Of a stretch of 64,000 bases of DNA, positions 51,487 to 60,438 are shown one piece after another. Positions within the stretch are counted from its first letter, which is position 1; each line of letters begins with the position of its first letter. Location of the stretch: assembly GCF_900182985.1 (NCBI RefSeq), contig NZ_FXUY01000001.1, forward strand, positions 496,001-560,000, given 5' to 3'. The DNA comes from Pseudomonas helmanticensis (lineage in GTDB: Bacteria; Pseudomonadota; Gammaproteobacteria; Pseudomonadales; Pseudomonadaceae). The notes beneath the pieces are model-generated. The model searched no databases and was not told the DNA's origin. It was given only the letters and a program-made list of their open reading frames with translations. The position numbers and the translations under genes were made by a program.

Positions 51487-51565
51487 CGGGTTCCACCGTA
51501 ACCGGGCAGTCGCAAACGTCTTCGGACGCCAGCGCTGCCGGGCCTTTCATTGAGGGCTAAAAAAG

Positions 51566-52537
51566 TTATTGCACGGCTTCGATGCGCTTGATCAGGTCGG
51601 CATAAGGTGCGCCGTATTTCTCGCGAACCGAGGCAGTGGCCTCGTAGAAGGGTTTCTTGTCGACGGTGATGAACTCGACGCCGGCAGCCTTGAGTTTCTC
51701 TTCGCTGCTGGCGGACTTGGCATCCCACAACTTGCGCTCTTCAAGCTGTGCATCCTTGGCGGCTTTTTTCACCAGCGTCTGTTGGTCTGGGGTGAGTTTT
51801 TCCCAGGTGATTTTCGACATCACGATTGGCTCGGGCAGGATCAGGTGCCCGGTCAGGCTGTAGAACTTGGCGTTCTGGAAATGGTTGTGTTCGAGCAGGG
51901 TCGGCGGGTTGTTTTCCGCGCCGTCGATGACCCCGGTCTGCAGCGCGCTGAAGATTTCCCCGGTATCCATGGCTATGCCGTTGCCGCCCATGGCGTTGAT
52001 GGTCTCGATGAACATCGGGTTGCCCTGCACGCGGATTTTCATGCCTTTGAGGTCTTCGAGTTTACGCACCGGTTTCTTGGTGTAGATGTTGCGCGTGCCG
52101 CCGTCCATCCAGGCCAGCGCGACCAGGCCGAATTCGGAATTGGTGATCTTGTCGAGGATCGCATCGCCGACTTCACCATCGATCACTGCGCGCATGTGCG
52201 CCTGGTCACGGAAAATGAACGGCATGTTGAACACGTTCACATCCGGCACCACCGGACCGACGATGCCGAGGCTGACGCGGGTCATCTGGATCGCGCCGAC
52301 CTGTGCCTGTTCGATGACTTCTTTCTCCGAACCGAGCACGCCGCCCGGGAAGTATTTGAAGGTGAGTTCGCCATTGGTTTCCTTGGTCAGGGTTTTGCCC
52401 ATGCTTTCTTCAGCGACCACGGTCGGATAACCGGCGGGGTGAATATCAGCGAACTTGATTTCCAGTGCCTGCGCGGCACCGGCGAAGGTGAACATCAGCG
52501 GGAGTGCAGCGGCGAGCAAGGTGCGTTTGAAGTCCAT
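51566..52537 (-). CDS. TRAP transporter substrate-binding protein (DctP)
   Basis: A 323-residue periplasmic binding protein with a signal peptide (residues 1-22, cut after AQA) and DctP fold. Features: LEIKFADIHPAGYPTVVAEESMGKTL, YFPGGVLGSEKEVIEQAQVGAIQMTR, the substrate Arg in MKIRVQGNPMFIETINAMGG and GEIFSALQTGVIDGAENNPPTLLEHN. DctP proteins of this type bind galactonate, glucuronate or related sugar acids, which fits the next two genes. The start is ATG 52537 with GGAG nine bases upstream. Confidence 0.92.
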   Translation of the reverse strand: MDFKRTLLAAALPLMFTFAGAAQALEIKFADIHPAGYPTVVAEESMGKTLTKETNGELTFKYFPGGVLGSEKEVIEQAQVGAIQMTRVSLGIVGPVVPDVNVFNMPFIFRDQAHMRAVIDGEVGDAILDKITNSEFGLVALAWMDGGTRNIYTKKPVRKLEDLKGMKIRVQGNPMFIETINAMGGNGIAMDTGEIFSALQTGVIDGAENNPPTLLEHNHFQNAKFYSLTGHLILPEPIVMSKITWEKLTPDQQTLVKKAAKDAQLEERKLWDAKSASSEEKLKAAGVEFITVDKKPFYEATASVREKYGAPYADLIKRIEAVQ

Positions 52538-52598
52538 TGGGGGTGTCTCCAGTCTTGTTATTGTTGTGTTCAAGGCGCAGCGGTGCAGCAGAGGCGGG

Positions 52599-53492
52599 TT
52601 ACAGCAAAGCGTCGAATAACGGTTCCGGCAGGCCTTTGACTCCGGGGTTCAGGGCGAACACGCCGCCGGCCAGGGAGCGCGGATCATGGTCGTCACCGGG
52701 GCGGATCGAGGCGACGAACAAGGTGTCCATCGCGCTGCCACCGAAGGCACACATGGTCGGTTTTTTTACCGGGACTTCGAGCGAAAAATCGAGTCTGCCG
52801 TCCGGTGCGAAACGGTGGATGAGGCCGGCGTCATTGGCGCAGATCCAGTAAAAACCTTCAGCGTCCACGGCCGCGCCATCAGGGCGACCGGGGAAGTGGT
52901 TCATGTCGACGAAAACGCGTCGGTTCGACGGTGTGCCGCTGTCAGTGTCGTAATCGAACGCCCAGATCAACTGCACGTCGGGATGCGAGTCGGACAGGTA
53001 CATCGTTTTACCGTCGGGGCTGAAGCCGAGGCCGTTGGGCACGATGAAACCGTCGAGTTGCGCATCAACCACGCCAGACTGCCCGGCACCGTAGCGATAG
53101 AGCCGGCCCTCGGGCGCATTCAGGCCCATGTTCAAGACCATGCTGCCGGCCCAGAACCGGCCCTGACGGTCGCAGCGACCATCGTTGAGACGCATGTCTT
53201 TGCGGCTGTGTGCGACGCTGGCCAGCAGCTCACTGTCGAGGCTGCCGTCGGCGTGCGGCTGCAGATGAAAGAAACCGCTTTCCATGCCGGCGATCCAGCC
53301 GCCACGGCTGTGGCGAACGATGCAGGCGAGCATTTCCGGGGTTTTCCAGGTCTGTACATGCCCAGTGTCGGCGCTCCAGCGTTGCAGGCTGCCGTTGGGA
53401 ATATCGACCCAGTACAACGCGTTTTCCTCTGGCACCCAGACCGGGCTTTCGCCCACGGCGTTGCGAGCATCGACGATCAATTCGGCTTGCAT
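52599..53492 (-). CDS. SMP-30/gluconolaconase family lactonase
   Basis: A 297-residue six-bladed propeller of the SMP-30 family. Metal-binding residues seen are Glu15 in GESPVWV, Asn in RLNDGRCD and IVPNGLGFSPDG, and Asp in GRPDGAAVDAEGFYW. Next to uronate dehydrogenase it most likely opens the aldaro-1,5- or 1,4-lactone made by that enzyme (UxuL-type function), giving galactarate or glucarate. It starts at ATG 53492; the two codons upstream are optional. It lies 30 bp after udh on the same strand. Confidence 0.86.
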   Translation of the reverse strand: MQAELIVDARNAVGESPVWVPEENALYWVDIPNGSLQRWSADTGHVQTWKTPEMLACIVRHSRGGWIAGMESGFFHLQPHADGSLDSELLASVAHSRKDMRLNDGRCDRQGRFWAGSMVLNMGLNAPEGRLYRYGAGQSGVVDAQLDGFIVPNGLGFSPDGKTMYLSDSHPDVQLIWAFDYDTDSGTPSNRRVFVDMNHFPGRPDGAAVDAEGFYWICANDAGLIHRFAPDGRLDFSLEVPVKKPTMCAFGGSAMDTLFVASIRPGDDHDPRSLAGGVFALNPGVKGLPEPLFDALL

Positions 53493-53522
53493 ACTCAATC
53501 CCTTGTGTCGTTGTCAGAGTGT

Positions 53523-54347
53523 TCAGTCGCCAAACGGACCGGCGGCGACGAAGGCACCGCCCTGGTATATCCGCGCCGGGTCATCGGCGGCCGGCAGCGG
53601 CTGGGCTTCGACTTTTTCGCGGAATATTTCGGAGCTGTCCTTGGCGGCAAAACCGAGGTGGCTGGCGAAGCGGTTGTCCCACCACACGTCCTTGTTGGCG
53701 GACATGCCATAGACTACGGTGTGGCCGACGTTGGGCGTGTACAGCGAGTGTTCGAGCAATTGCGTGAGGTCGTCGAAGCTCAGCCAGGTGTGCATCATTC
53801 GGCGGTTTTGCGGCTCGGGGAACGAGGAGCCGATGCGGATGCTGACCGTCTCGATGCCGTAGCGATCGAAGTAGAAACTGGCCATGTCTTCGCCATAGGA
53901 CTTGGACAAACCGTAGTAGCCATCGGGGCGGCGCGCGGAGCTGGCGTCGAGGTGTTCGTCCTGTTTGTAGAAGCCGATGACATGGTTGGAGCTGGCGAAG
54001 ATCACCCGCTTCACACCATGCCGGCGCGCGGCTTCGTAGATATGGAAGACGCCGCAGATGTTGGCGCCGAGGATCTCTTCAAAGGGACGTTCAACGGAGA
54101 CGCCGCCGAAGTGCAGGATCGCGTCGACGCCCTCGACCAGTTGGTGCACGGCGTGTTTGTCGGCGAGGTCGCAGAGCATCACTTCTTCGCGATCATCGAC
54201 GGCCGGGGCGAGGGCGGCGATATCGGACAGGCGCAACACATTGGCGTACGGGCGCAAGCGTTCGCGCAGGACTTTGCCGAGGCCACCGGCAGCGCCGGTC
54301 AGCAGCAGGCGATTGAAAGGGGCGCGGGGAGTAGAGGTAGACGTCAT
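53523..54347 (-). CDS. udh: NAD-dependent uronate dehydrogenase
   Basis: A 274-residue extended SDR. The NAD motif is LLLTGAAGGLGKVLRERL (residues about 14-31). The active site has Ser120 (FASSNHVIG), Tyr145 and Lys149 (YYGLSKSYGE). The text LRPYANVLRLSDIA and HFGGVSVERPFEEILGANICGVFHIYEAARRHGVKRVIFASSNHVIGFYKQDEHLD closely matches Udh of P. putida/P. syringae. It oxidises D-galacturonate and D-glucuronate to aldarolactones. It heads the transcript that continues with lactonase and TRAP genes. A GntR-like operator lies upstream. Confidence 0.92.
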   Translation of the reverse strand: MTSTSTPRAPFNRLLLTGAAGGLGKVLRERLRPYANVLRLSDIAALAPAVDDREEVMLCDLADKHAVHQLVEGVDAILHFGGVSVERPFEEILGANICGVFHIYEAARRHGVKRVIFASSNHVIGFYKQDEHLDASSARRPDGYYGLSKSYGEDMASFYFDRYGIETVSIRIGSSFPEPQNRRMMHTWLSFDDLTQLLEHSLYTPNVGHTVVYGMSANKDVWWDNRFASHLGFAAKDSSEIFREKVEAQPLPAADDPARIYQGGAFVAAGPFGD

Positions 54348-54386
54348 GGCAATCCCTGGACACATTGTTATTAGGTTTGTTGTAGG

Positions 54387-54397
54387 TTGTCGTATGA
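54387..54397 (-). promoter_or_regulatory. GntR/FadR-like operator upstream of udh
   Basis: TTGTCGTATGA fits the FadR-subfamily core T-N-G-T-N3-A-C-N-A at all but one position, and its CGTATGAC part recurs inverted as GTCATACG in front of the porin gene (55965-55975 region). It lies 40 bp upstream of the udh start. No GntR gene is in the window. Confidence 0.5.
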
Positions 54398-54511
54398 CTG
54401 CGCTGAAGTATCGGTAGGGTTTCAGGAACTTGTCAACGCGACTTTCGGTGTAGATGACGGAAGGTGAAACAGTTTTTCTTTTCAGCGATCTCGCCTTGCA
54501 ATGCATCACCT

Positions 54512-54602
54512 TGTAGGAGTGAGCCTGCTCGCGATGGCGGTGTATCAGTCCAGGAAGATATCGGCCGACACACCGCCATCGCGAGCAGGCTCACTCCTAC
54601 AG
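54512..54602. repeat. REP/REPIN palindrome, family B
   Basis: A full inverted pair with CGATGGCGGTGTATCAG arm extension, between the porin and udh genes. Confidence 0.9.
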
Positions 54603-54622
54603 AGGGCTTGCTCCCCGACGGC

Positions 54623-55918
54623 TTACAACAACGAAATCGGATAACTGATAAAGATCCGGTTCTCGTCAAACTCGTTGGTGCTGAAGTCCCGGCGCATGGT
54701 CGCGTTGCGCCATCTCACGTTGAGGTTCTTCAACGCTCCGCTCTGTACGGTGTAAGCCAGCTCCGACTCGCGGCCCCATTCCTTGCCGTCGGTGATGGTC
54801 CCGGTGTGCACGTTATCGCCGCTTATGTAGCGGTTCATCAGGGTCAGACCGGGAATGCCGAGGGCGACGAAGTTGTAGTCGTGACGCAGTTGCCAGGAGC
54901 GCTCCCTGGCGTTGTCATAACTGGCGTTGTAACTGTCGTTGGCCAAGGTGCCGCCGCTGGTACCGTTGACCCGCATCCAGGCATCGTCGCCGCTGAGTTT
55001 TTGCAGGCCGACGTAGAAGGTGTTGCCACCGTATTTGGCCGAGAGCATGGCGAACGCAGTTTTGTTGTCGAGGTCGCCGGCCTGGGCGCTGCCGTCTTCC
55101 TTGCCGGTGAAGAAACCGAGGTTGGCGCCCAGCGTCCAGTCGCCCAACGGCTGGCTGTGGCTGAGGTTGAAATACTGCTGCTGGTAGATGTCGCTGAGTT
55201 CGGCGTACCACACGCCAATCAGGGTGCGCTTGTCATTGAAGGTGTATTCACCGCCGCCGAAGTTGAAGCGGTCCGAGGTGAACGCGCCGCGACCATTCAT
55301 CGACATGTCTTCCATGCTGGCGTCGTTGCGCGGGCTGTTGCCGCGAAACTGGCCGCCGTAGACGGTCAGGCCATTGATCTCGGTGGAAGTGATCTGGCCG
55401 CCGCGAAAGGTCTGCGGCAGGGAGCGGCCATCGTCGGAACGCAGGATCGGCAGCACCGGCATCCATTCACCGACCTTCAGTTCAGTCTTCGACACCTTGG
55501 CCTTCAGCGCGACACCAAGGCGCCCGAAGTTGTCCGCCGGACGTCCGTCATCGTGGATCGGCAACAGTTGCGTGCCGCCGCTGCCTTTGCCGCCATCAAG
55601 CTTTTGCGAATACAGCCCCAGCACATCAAGACCGAAACCGACGGTGCCCTGAGTGAATCCGGATTTGGCATCGAGAATGAAGTTCTGCGTCCACTCTTCG
55701 GCCTTGCCCTGGGCATTGGCCGGGTTGACGAAGTTGCGATTGAAGTAGGCATTGCGCAGGTTCAGCGTGGCTTTGCTGTCTTCGAGAAAGCCTTCGGCAT
55801 CGGCGCTCATCGGTAGGGCGAGGGCCAGGCTGCTGCAGCCAATCAGGCTCAGGGTGGAACGCGGGCGAATAACGGAAAAACGCGAAGGGCGAACGGAATT
55901 GCGGACGAGTGTGCTCAC
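54623..55918 (-). CDS. OprD family outer-membrane porin
   Basis: A 431-residue porin precursor. A long signal peptide covers about residues 1-41 (LSLIGCSSLALALPMSADA). The 18-strand barrel opens EGFLEDSKATLNLRNAYFNRNF, the family's N-terminal signature, and ends with aromatic IFISYPISLL. Strand motifs such as VGFGLDVLGLYSQKLDGGKGSGGTQLLP and the DGRPADNFGRLGVALKAK loop are typical. OprD porins take up carboxylates and amino acids; with udh and the TRAP genes this one probably admits uronates or aldarates. It is transcribed in the same direction but is set apart from udh by a REP. Confidence 0.9.
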   Translation of the reverse strand: MSTLVRNSVRPSRFSVIRPRSTLSLIGCSSLALALPMSADAEGFLEDSKATLNLRNAYFNRNFVNPANAQGKAEEWTQNFILDAKSGFTQGTVGFGLDVLGLYSQKLDGGKGSGGTQLLPIHDDGRPADNFGRLGVALKAKVSKTELKVGEWMPVLPILRSDDGRSLPQTFRGGQITSTEINGLTVYGGQFRGNSPRNDASMEDMSMNGRGAFTSDRFNFGGGEYTFNDKRTLIGVWYAELSDIYQQQYFNLSHSQPLGDWTLGANLGFFTGKEDGSAQAGDLDNKTAFAMLSAKYGGNTFYVGLQKLSGDDAWMRVNGTSGGTLANDSYNASYDNARERSWQLRHDYNFVALGIPGLTLMNRYISGDNVHTGTITDGKEWGRESELAYTVQSGALKNLNVRWRNATMRRDFSTNEFDENRIFISYPISLL

Positions 55919-55964
55919 TGTGACGCTCCCTGTTTCATTTGTTGTTTTTATTATTTGTCATACG

Positions 55965-55975
55965 TCGTCGTACAA
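55965..55975 (-). promoter_or_regulatory. GntR/FadR-like operator upstream of the porin gene
   Basis: TCGTCGTACAA matches T-N-G-T-N3-A-C-N-A fully and sits in an inverted repeat GTCATACG/CGTACAAC. It lies about 47 bp upstream of the porin start codon. Together with the udh site it suggests common control. Confidence 0.55.
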
Positions 55976-56038
55976 CATGGTTGCGGATATTTCCTGCGTT
56001 TCCCGGGAATGTCAACTCAAAGTTATACGATGACCTTT

Positions 56039-56122
56039 GTAGGAGCTGCGGCACGCTGCGATCTTTTGATCTGGCTTTAAAATCAAAAGATCGCAGCCTC
56101 GTTTCACTCGACAGCTCCTACA
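56039..56122. repeat. Mosaic REP palindrome, family A
   Basis: The left arm has core GCGGCACGC and the right arm has CTCGTTTCACTCGACAGC. The stem core is mismatched. It lies in the space between the divergent porin and MFS genes. Confidence 0.85.
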
Positions 56123-56202
56123 GGGGTTTGTGTTGTCCATGGGATGTGTGTTGCCGGTGAATTTGCGGCAAACTTCATCCACCTTCCGCACAAGGCCTTT
56201 CA

Positions 56203-57858
56203 ATGGATCAATACGCCCCGCGCAACTGGCAGCCCCACGAGAAGCCCAGTCTGCCCGGTTCCCCCTCGACGCCGTTGCACTCCAACCGCAAGCGCCTGGC
56301 CTATGCGCTGGTCGGTTTGCTGGTGGCGTTGACCGGTGGTCTGGGCAACTCGCTGGTGGTCGCCAACCTGCCTTATCTGCAAGGTGCGCTCGGCGCGACC
56401 ACAGCCGAAATGGCCTGGTTGCCGGCGGCGTACGTGATGACCAACGTGTCGATGAACCTGCTGCTGGTGAAGTTTCGTCAGCAGTTCGGTTTGCGCGCGT
56501 TCACCGAGGTGTTCCTGGTGCTGTATGCGCTGGTGACCTTCGGCCATTTGTTCGTCAATGACCTGAATTCGGCCGTGGCGGTGCGTGCGGCGCACGGCAT
56601 GGTCGGTGCGGCGTTGAGTTCTCTGGGCCTGTATTACATGGTCCAGGCATTCCCGGCGAAGTGGCGGATGAAGGCGCTGGTGCTCGGTCTTGGCACCTCA
56701 CAACTGGCCTTACCGCTGGCGCGGTTGTTCTCTGAAGACTTGCTGCAAATCGCCGAATGGCGTGGCTTGTACCTGTTCGAATTGGGCATGGCGCTGCTGT
56801 CGCTGGGCTGCGTGCTGATGCTCAAGTTGCCGCCGGGCGACCGCTTCAAAACCTTCGAAAAACTCGACTTCCTGACCTTCGCGATTCTCGCTACCGGCGT
56901 GGCGTTATTGTGCGCGGTGTTGTCGTTGGGGCGGATCGATTGGTGGCTGGAAGCCGACTGGATCGGTGTTGCCCTGGCTTCGTCCATCGCGCTGATTCTC
57001 GCCGGCCTGGCCATCGAGCATAACCGCAGCAACCCGATGCTGATGACCCGTTGGCTTGGCAGCGGAACGATGATTCGCCTGGCGCTGGCGGTGACCCTGA
57101 TTCGTATGGTTACCTCGGAGCAGTCCACCGGGGCGGTGGGTTTCATGCAGAACCTGAACATGGGTTATGAGCAGTTGCACAGCCTGTACGTGGTGATGCT
57201 GATCGGCAGCGTCGCGGGGTTGTTGACCAGCGCGCTGACGATCGACCCCAAACACCTGCTGATGCCGTTGATCATCTCGCTGGGGCTGATGGCCACCGGG
57301 TCGGTGATGGACAGTTTTTCCAACAACCTGACCCGCCCGCAAAACCTCTATTTCAGTCAGTTCCTGCTGGCCTTCGGCAGCACGTTTTTTCTCGGCCCGA
57401 CCATGGTTCTAGGCACGCGCAACGTGCTGACCAATCCGCGCAACCTGGTGAGTTTTTCCGTGCTGTTCGGGATCTGCAATAACCTCGGCGGCCTGCTTGG
57501 CGCGGCGCTTCTGGGCACCTTTCAGATCGTCCGCGAGAAATTCCACTCCAGCCAGATCGTCGAGCATCTGGTGATGTCCGATCCATTGGTGGCCGCGCGG
57601 GTACAGAGTGGCGGATCGGCGTACGGTTCGCTGCTCGCCGACCCGAGCCTGCGCAACCTGGCGGGTATTCGTAGCCTGTCCAACGCCGCCACGCGTGAGG
57701 CCAACGTGCTGGCCTATAACGACGTGTTCATGCTGATCGCCGTTATTGCGGTGCTGACCATGATCTGGCTGTCCATTCGCGCACTGTGGCTGATGAGCAC
57801 CACCAAAGCCGTCGCCCCAGCGCCATCCACACCTTCCAGCGGTGCCACTTCTTCATGA
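56203..57858 (+). CDS. MFS transporter, DHA2 type (EmrB-like)
   Basis: A 551-residue inner-membrane exporter with about fourteen helices. Family elements: LTGGLGNSLVVANLPYLQGALGATTAEMAWLPAAYVMTNVSMNLLLVKFRQQFG, and GLGTSQLALPLARLFSEDLLQIAEWRGLYLF. It carries the proton-linked drug-export domain and overlaps a membrane-fusion protein gene by four bases (ATGA), the EmrAB layout. No outer-membrane partner is adjacent, so it would use TolC/OprM from elsewhere. There is no adjacent regulator. The substrate is unknown. Confidence 0.88.
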   Translation: MDQYAPRNWQPHEKPSLPGSPSTPLHSNRKRLAYALVGLLVALTGGLGNSLVVANLPYLQGALGATTAEMAWLPAAYVMTNVSMNLLLVKFRQQFGLRAFTEVFLVLYALVTFGHLFVNDLNSAVAVRAAHGMVGAALSSLGLYYMVQAFPAKWRMKALVLGLGTSQLALPLARLFSEDLLQIAEWRGLYLFELGMALLSLGCVLMLKLPPGDRFKTFEKLDFLTFAILATGVALLCAVLSLGRIDWWLEADWIGVALASSIALILAGLAIEHNRSNPMLMTRWLGSGTMIRLALAVTLIRMVTSEQSTGAVGFMQNLNMGYEQLHSLYVVMLIGSVAGLLTSALTIDPKHLLMPLIISLGLMATGSVMDSFSNNLTRPQNLYFSQFLLAFGSTFFLGPTMVLGTRNVLTNPRNLVSFSVLFGICNNLGGLLGAALLGTFQIVREKFHSSQIVEHLVMSDPLVAARVQSGGSAYGSLLADPSLRNLAGIRSLSNAATREANVLAYNDVFMLIAVIAVLTMIWLSIRALWLMSTTKAVAPAPSTPSSGATSS

Positions 57859-58997
57859 CCGAACCGACCACCACAACCACCAATGCCATCGCCGCCACGC
57901 CTGAGGGTGTGGCGCCGCCGTCATCGCCGAACACCGAGCCGCGCTCGCTGCGGGTGCGCATCATCTCTTCAATGGGCTTTGCCGCGATTGCCATTGTTGG
58001 TGTGTTGATCGTGCTCTACGCCTGGCAATTACCGCCGTTCAGCAGCGCGGTCGAGACCACCGAGAATGCGCTGATTCGCGGGCAGGTGACGATCATCGGC
58101 CCGCAGCTCGCCGGTTATGTCTACGAAGTGCCGGTGCAGGATTTCCAGTACGTGAAGGCTGGGGATTTGCTGGTGCGTCTGGATGATCGGATCTATCAGC
58201 AACGCCTCGACCAGTCGCTGGCGCAATTGGCAGTGCAAAAAGCCGCATTGGCCAACGTCGTGCAGCAACGCAACAGCGCCGAAGCGACAATCAAGTTGCG
58301 CCAAGCGGTGCAGGCTGACAGCGAAGCGCAATTGCGCAAGAGCGAGGCGGATTTGCGTCGCAACAAGGAATTGGTCAGTGACGGTTCGGTGTCCAAGCGT
58401 GAAATGGACGTAGCGCTGGCGGCCAATGCGCAAAGCGTTGCAGCGGTGGCGCAGGCCAAGGCCAATCTGGAAATCGCCCGGCAGGATCTGCAAACAGTAA
58501 TCGTCAATCGTGGCTCGCTGGAAGCGGCGGTGGCCAGCGCCGAAGCGGCGGTGCAACTGGCGCGAATCGACCTGTCGAATACGCGCATCGTTGCCCCGCG
58601 CGACGGCCAGCTCGGGCAAATTGGCGTGCGCCTCGGCGCCTACGTCAACTCGGGGGCGCAGTTGATGGCGTTGGTGCCGAACCAGAAATGGGTGATCGCC
58701 AACATGAAGGAAACGCAGATGGACAATGTGCGGGTCGGGCAGCCGGTGCGCTTCAGCGTCGATGCGTTGAACCACCGTAAATTTACCGGGCATGTGCAGC
58801 ATATTTCGCCGGGGACCGGGTCGGAATTTGCTTTGTTGCAGGCGGACAATGCCACCGGCAACTTCGTCAAAATCGCTCAGCGGGTGCCGGTGCGGATCAC
58901 GATTGATGCGGATCAGCAGGAGGAGGAGCGGTTGCGTCCGGGGATGTCGGTGGTGGTCAGCATCGATACTGCAGCGGGTGATACCCAGCACCATTAA
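57855..58997 (+). CDS. HlyD family membrane-fusion protein (EmrA-like)
   Basis: A 380-residue adaptor. A cytoplasmic lead of about 40 residues is followed by one membrane helix at about 44-62 (MGFAAIAIVGVLIVLYAWQL). A biotinyl-lipoyl domain has the halves VTIIGPQLAGYVYEVPVQDFQYVKAGDLLVRLDD and IVAPRDGQLGQIGVRLGAYV. A coiled-coil hairpin of about residues 110-220 and a beta-barrel follow. It links the MFS pump to an outer-membrane channel. ATG 57855 overlaps the MFS stop. It is followed by a family A REP. Confidence 0.9.
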   Translation: MTEPTTTTTNAIAATPEGVAPPSSPNTEPRSLRVRIISSMGFAAIAIVGVLIVLYAWQLPPFSSAVETTENALIRGQVTIIGPQLAGYVYEVPVQDFQYVKAGDLLVRLDDRIYQQRLDQSLAQLAVQKAALANVVQQRNSAEATIKLRQAVQADSEAQLRKSEADLRRNKELVSDGSVSKREMDVALAANAQSVAAVAQAKANLEIARQDLQTVIVNRGSLEAAVASAEAAVQLARIDLSNTRIVAPRDGQLGQIGVRLGAYVNSGAQLMALVPNQKWVIANMKETQMDNVRVGQPVRFSVDALNHRKFTGHVQHISPGTGSEFALLQADNATGNFVKIAQRVPVRITIDADQQEEERLRPGMSVVVSIDTAAGDTQHH

Positions 58998-59070
58998 GAT
59001 CAAAAGATCGCAGCCTTCGGCAGCTCCTACATGGGTAATCTGTAGGAGCTGCCGAAGGCTGCGATCTTTT
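58998..59070. repeat. REP/REPIN palindrome, family A
   Basis: A full pair of the GCCGAAGG variant starting at the HlyD stop codon, with only a seven-base loop. It separates convergent HlyD and CopD genes. Confidence 0.9.
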
Positions 59071-59075
59071 GTTTT

Positions 59076-59933
59076 TCAGGCGGTGATCATCGGGGGCAGG
59101 GTGCCGAGTAGCGAGACGGCGGCTACGGCGCCAATGCCGAGCAACCACTCCAGCATCACGCTGCGCCGCAGGGTGCCCATGCGTTGTTCGCAGTCATCGA
59201 TGCGCAAGCGGTTGAACAATGCCAATCCGAGCATGGCCAACACCAGCATTGCCTTGATCAACAGAATCAGTGCAAACCCGCTGAACAGTGGCGTCGGCCA
59301 CCACTGCCCGGTCAACACGCGCACGTTGATCAAACCCGTGATCAGCAGCCCCGCGACCAACGCATAACCCACTCCACTGAAACGCCGCAGAACCACCGAC
59401 ATCGGTTCCGTTGGCTGACGCAGAATCATCACCAGCAACAACAGCCCGCCAAGCCACGCGGCGACGCAGGTCAGATGAACGATCTGATTGAGAATCAGCA
59501 GTTGCCCGCTCAGACCATCCAGCATCGCGCCGTGTCCGACCGGTGCCAGCGTCGCCAAAAGCAAGCCACTCAAGCCCAGGCGCAAAGGCATGCTTGAGCG
59601 CCAAGGCGTAAACAGCAAGGCCAACAGCGCGGCATTGAGCAGCAGGTGCCAGCGCCATACCTGACCAAAAAACGTGTTGCCCAGCACCAGCGCAACCGTG
59701 TCCGGATCAAACGCTGCCGCAGCCGAACCGGCCATGCTTGCCGTGATCAACAGCGCCCAGGCAATCCCGCTGACCAGCGCAACGGCAACCAACCAACGCG
59801 CCAGTCGCGCCAGCTGCCGGTCCACTTGCAGCGCTTCATCCTTGAGCAGCAACGGCCTGAACAGCCAGGCCCCGAACAACATCAACACCACGATGAAATG
59901 CACAAAGCGGCACAGCACCAGCGCTTCACTCAT
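59076..59933 (-). CDS. copD: CopD family copper-resistance membrane protein
   Basis: A 285-residue inner-membrane protein with eight hydrophobic helices. It opens with ALVLCRFVHFIVVLMLFGAWLFRPLLL, carrying the CopD N-terminal His (RFVHF), and has QIVHLTCVAAWLGGLLLL and a central FFGQVWRWHLLLNAALL. CopD works with CopC to bring copper into the cytoplasm. Its start is four bases from the CopC gene's stop on the same strand. It lies between REPs, with no copA or copB in the window. Confidence 0.88.
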   Translation of the reverse strand: MSEALVLCRFVHFIVVLMLFGAWLFRPLLLKDEALQVDRQLARLARWLVAVALVSGIAWALLITASMAGSAAAAFDPDTVALVLGNTFFGQVWRWHLLLNAALLALLFTPWRSSMPLRLGLSGLLLATLAPVGHGAMLDGLSGQLLILNQIVHLTCVAAWLGGLLLLVMILRQPTEPMSVVLRRFSGVGYALVAGLLITGLINVRVLTGQWWPTPLFSGFALILLIKAMLVLAMLGLALFNRLRIDDCEQRMGTLRRSVMLEWLLGIGAVAAVSLLGTLPPMITA

Positions 59934-59936
59934 GAA

Positions 59937-60299
59937 TTATTGGCCAACCTTGAACTGATAGGCGCCTTCGCTCTTGTGCGTGTCGACCGACACCGCGTGC
60001 CATTCGACTTTGTATTCACCGGCCGTCAGTGGTGCGGCCGGGGTGACGATGAGGGTTTTCTTGTCGCCTTCGGTGGTCAGCGCCTTGACGGCGACCGGCG
60101 CGCCATCGCGGGTCAGGGTGACTTTGGTGAAACTGGCTTCGACGCCTTCGGAGAAGGTCAGGCGCAAATCGGCCGGAGCAGCGACAGTGCTGTCGGCCGC
60201 CGGGGTCTGGCTTTTCAGGTGGGCGTGGGCAAATACCGAGGAAGCGGCGAACAGCGAGGCGAGCAGGGCAGTGGTGGTCATGACGTTCTTGAACAGCAT
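59937..60299 (-). CDS. copC: CopC/YobA family periplasmic copper-binding protein
   Basis: A 120-residue protein. The signal peptide covers residues 1-24 (cut after VFA), so the mature chain starts with His25, the copper-ligand His of the CopC fold (HAHLKSQTPA). The beta sandwich carries LRLTFSEGVEASFTKVTLTRDG and ends YKVEWHAVSVDTHKSEGAYQFKVGQ, with the second His ligand at VDTH. It delivers copper to CopD. It is cotranscribed with copD. Confidence 0.9.
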   Translation of the reverse strand: MLFKNVMTTTALLASLFAASSVFAHAHLKSQTPAADSTVAAPADLRLTFSEGVEASFTKVTLTRDGAPVAVKALTTEGDKKTLIVTPAAPLTAGEYKVEWHAVSVDTHKSEGAYQFKVGQ

Positions 60300-60438
60300 C
60301 GCGGATACCTCTGGGGCAGGATCAAAGAATCGTCAGTTTAGCCATCCGCTCGCCGCTGTACGAAGTTTTGTTTGCAGCGGTCGCCCGCGCACCAGAGCGG
60401 ATGCTAGTCTTGGGCAACGCTGTTGTCAGGGAGCCCAC

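Noticed and set aside
52686..54374. A 562-codon plus-strand frame over the lactonase and udh genes
   Set aside because: Antisense shadow across two well-identified genes.
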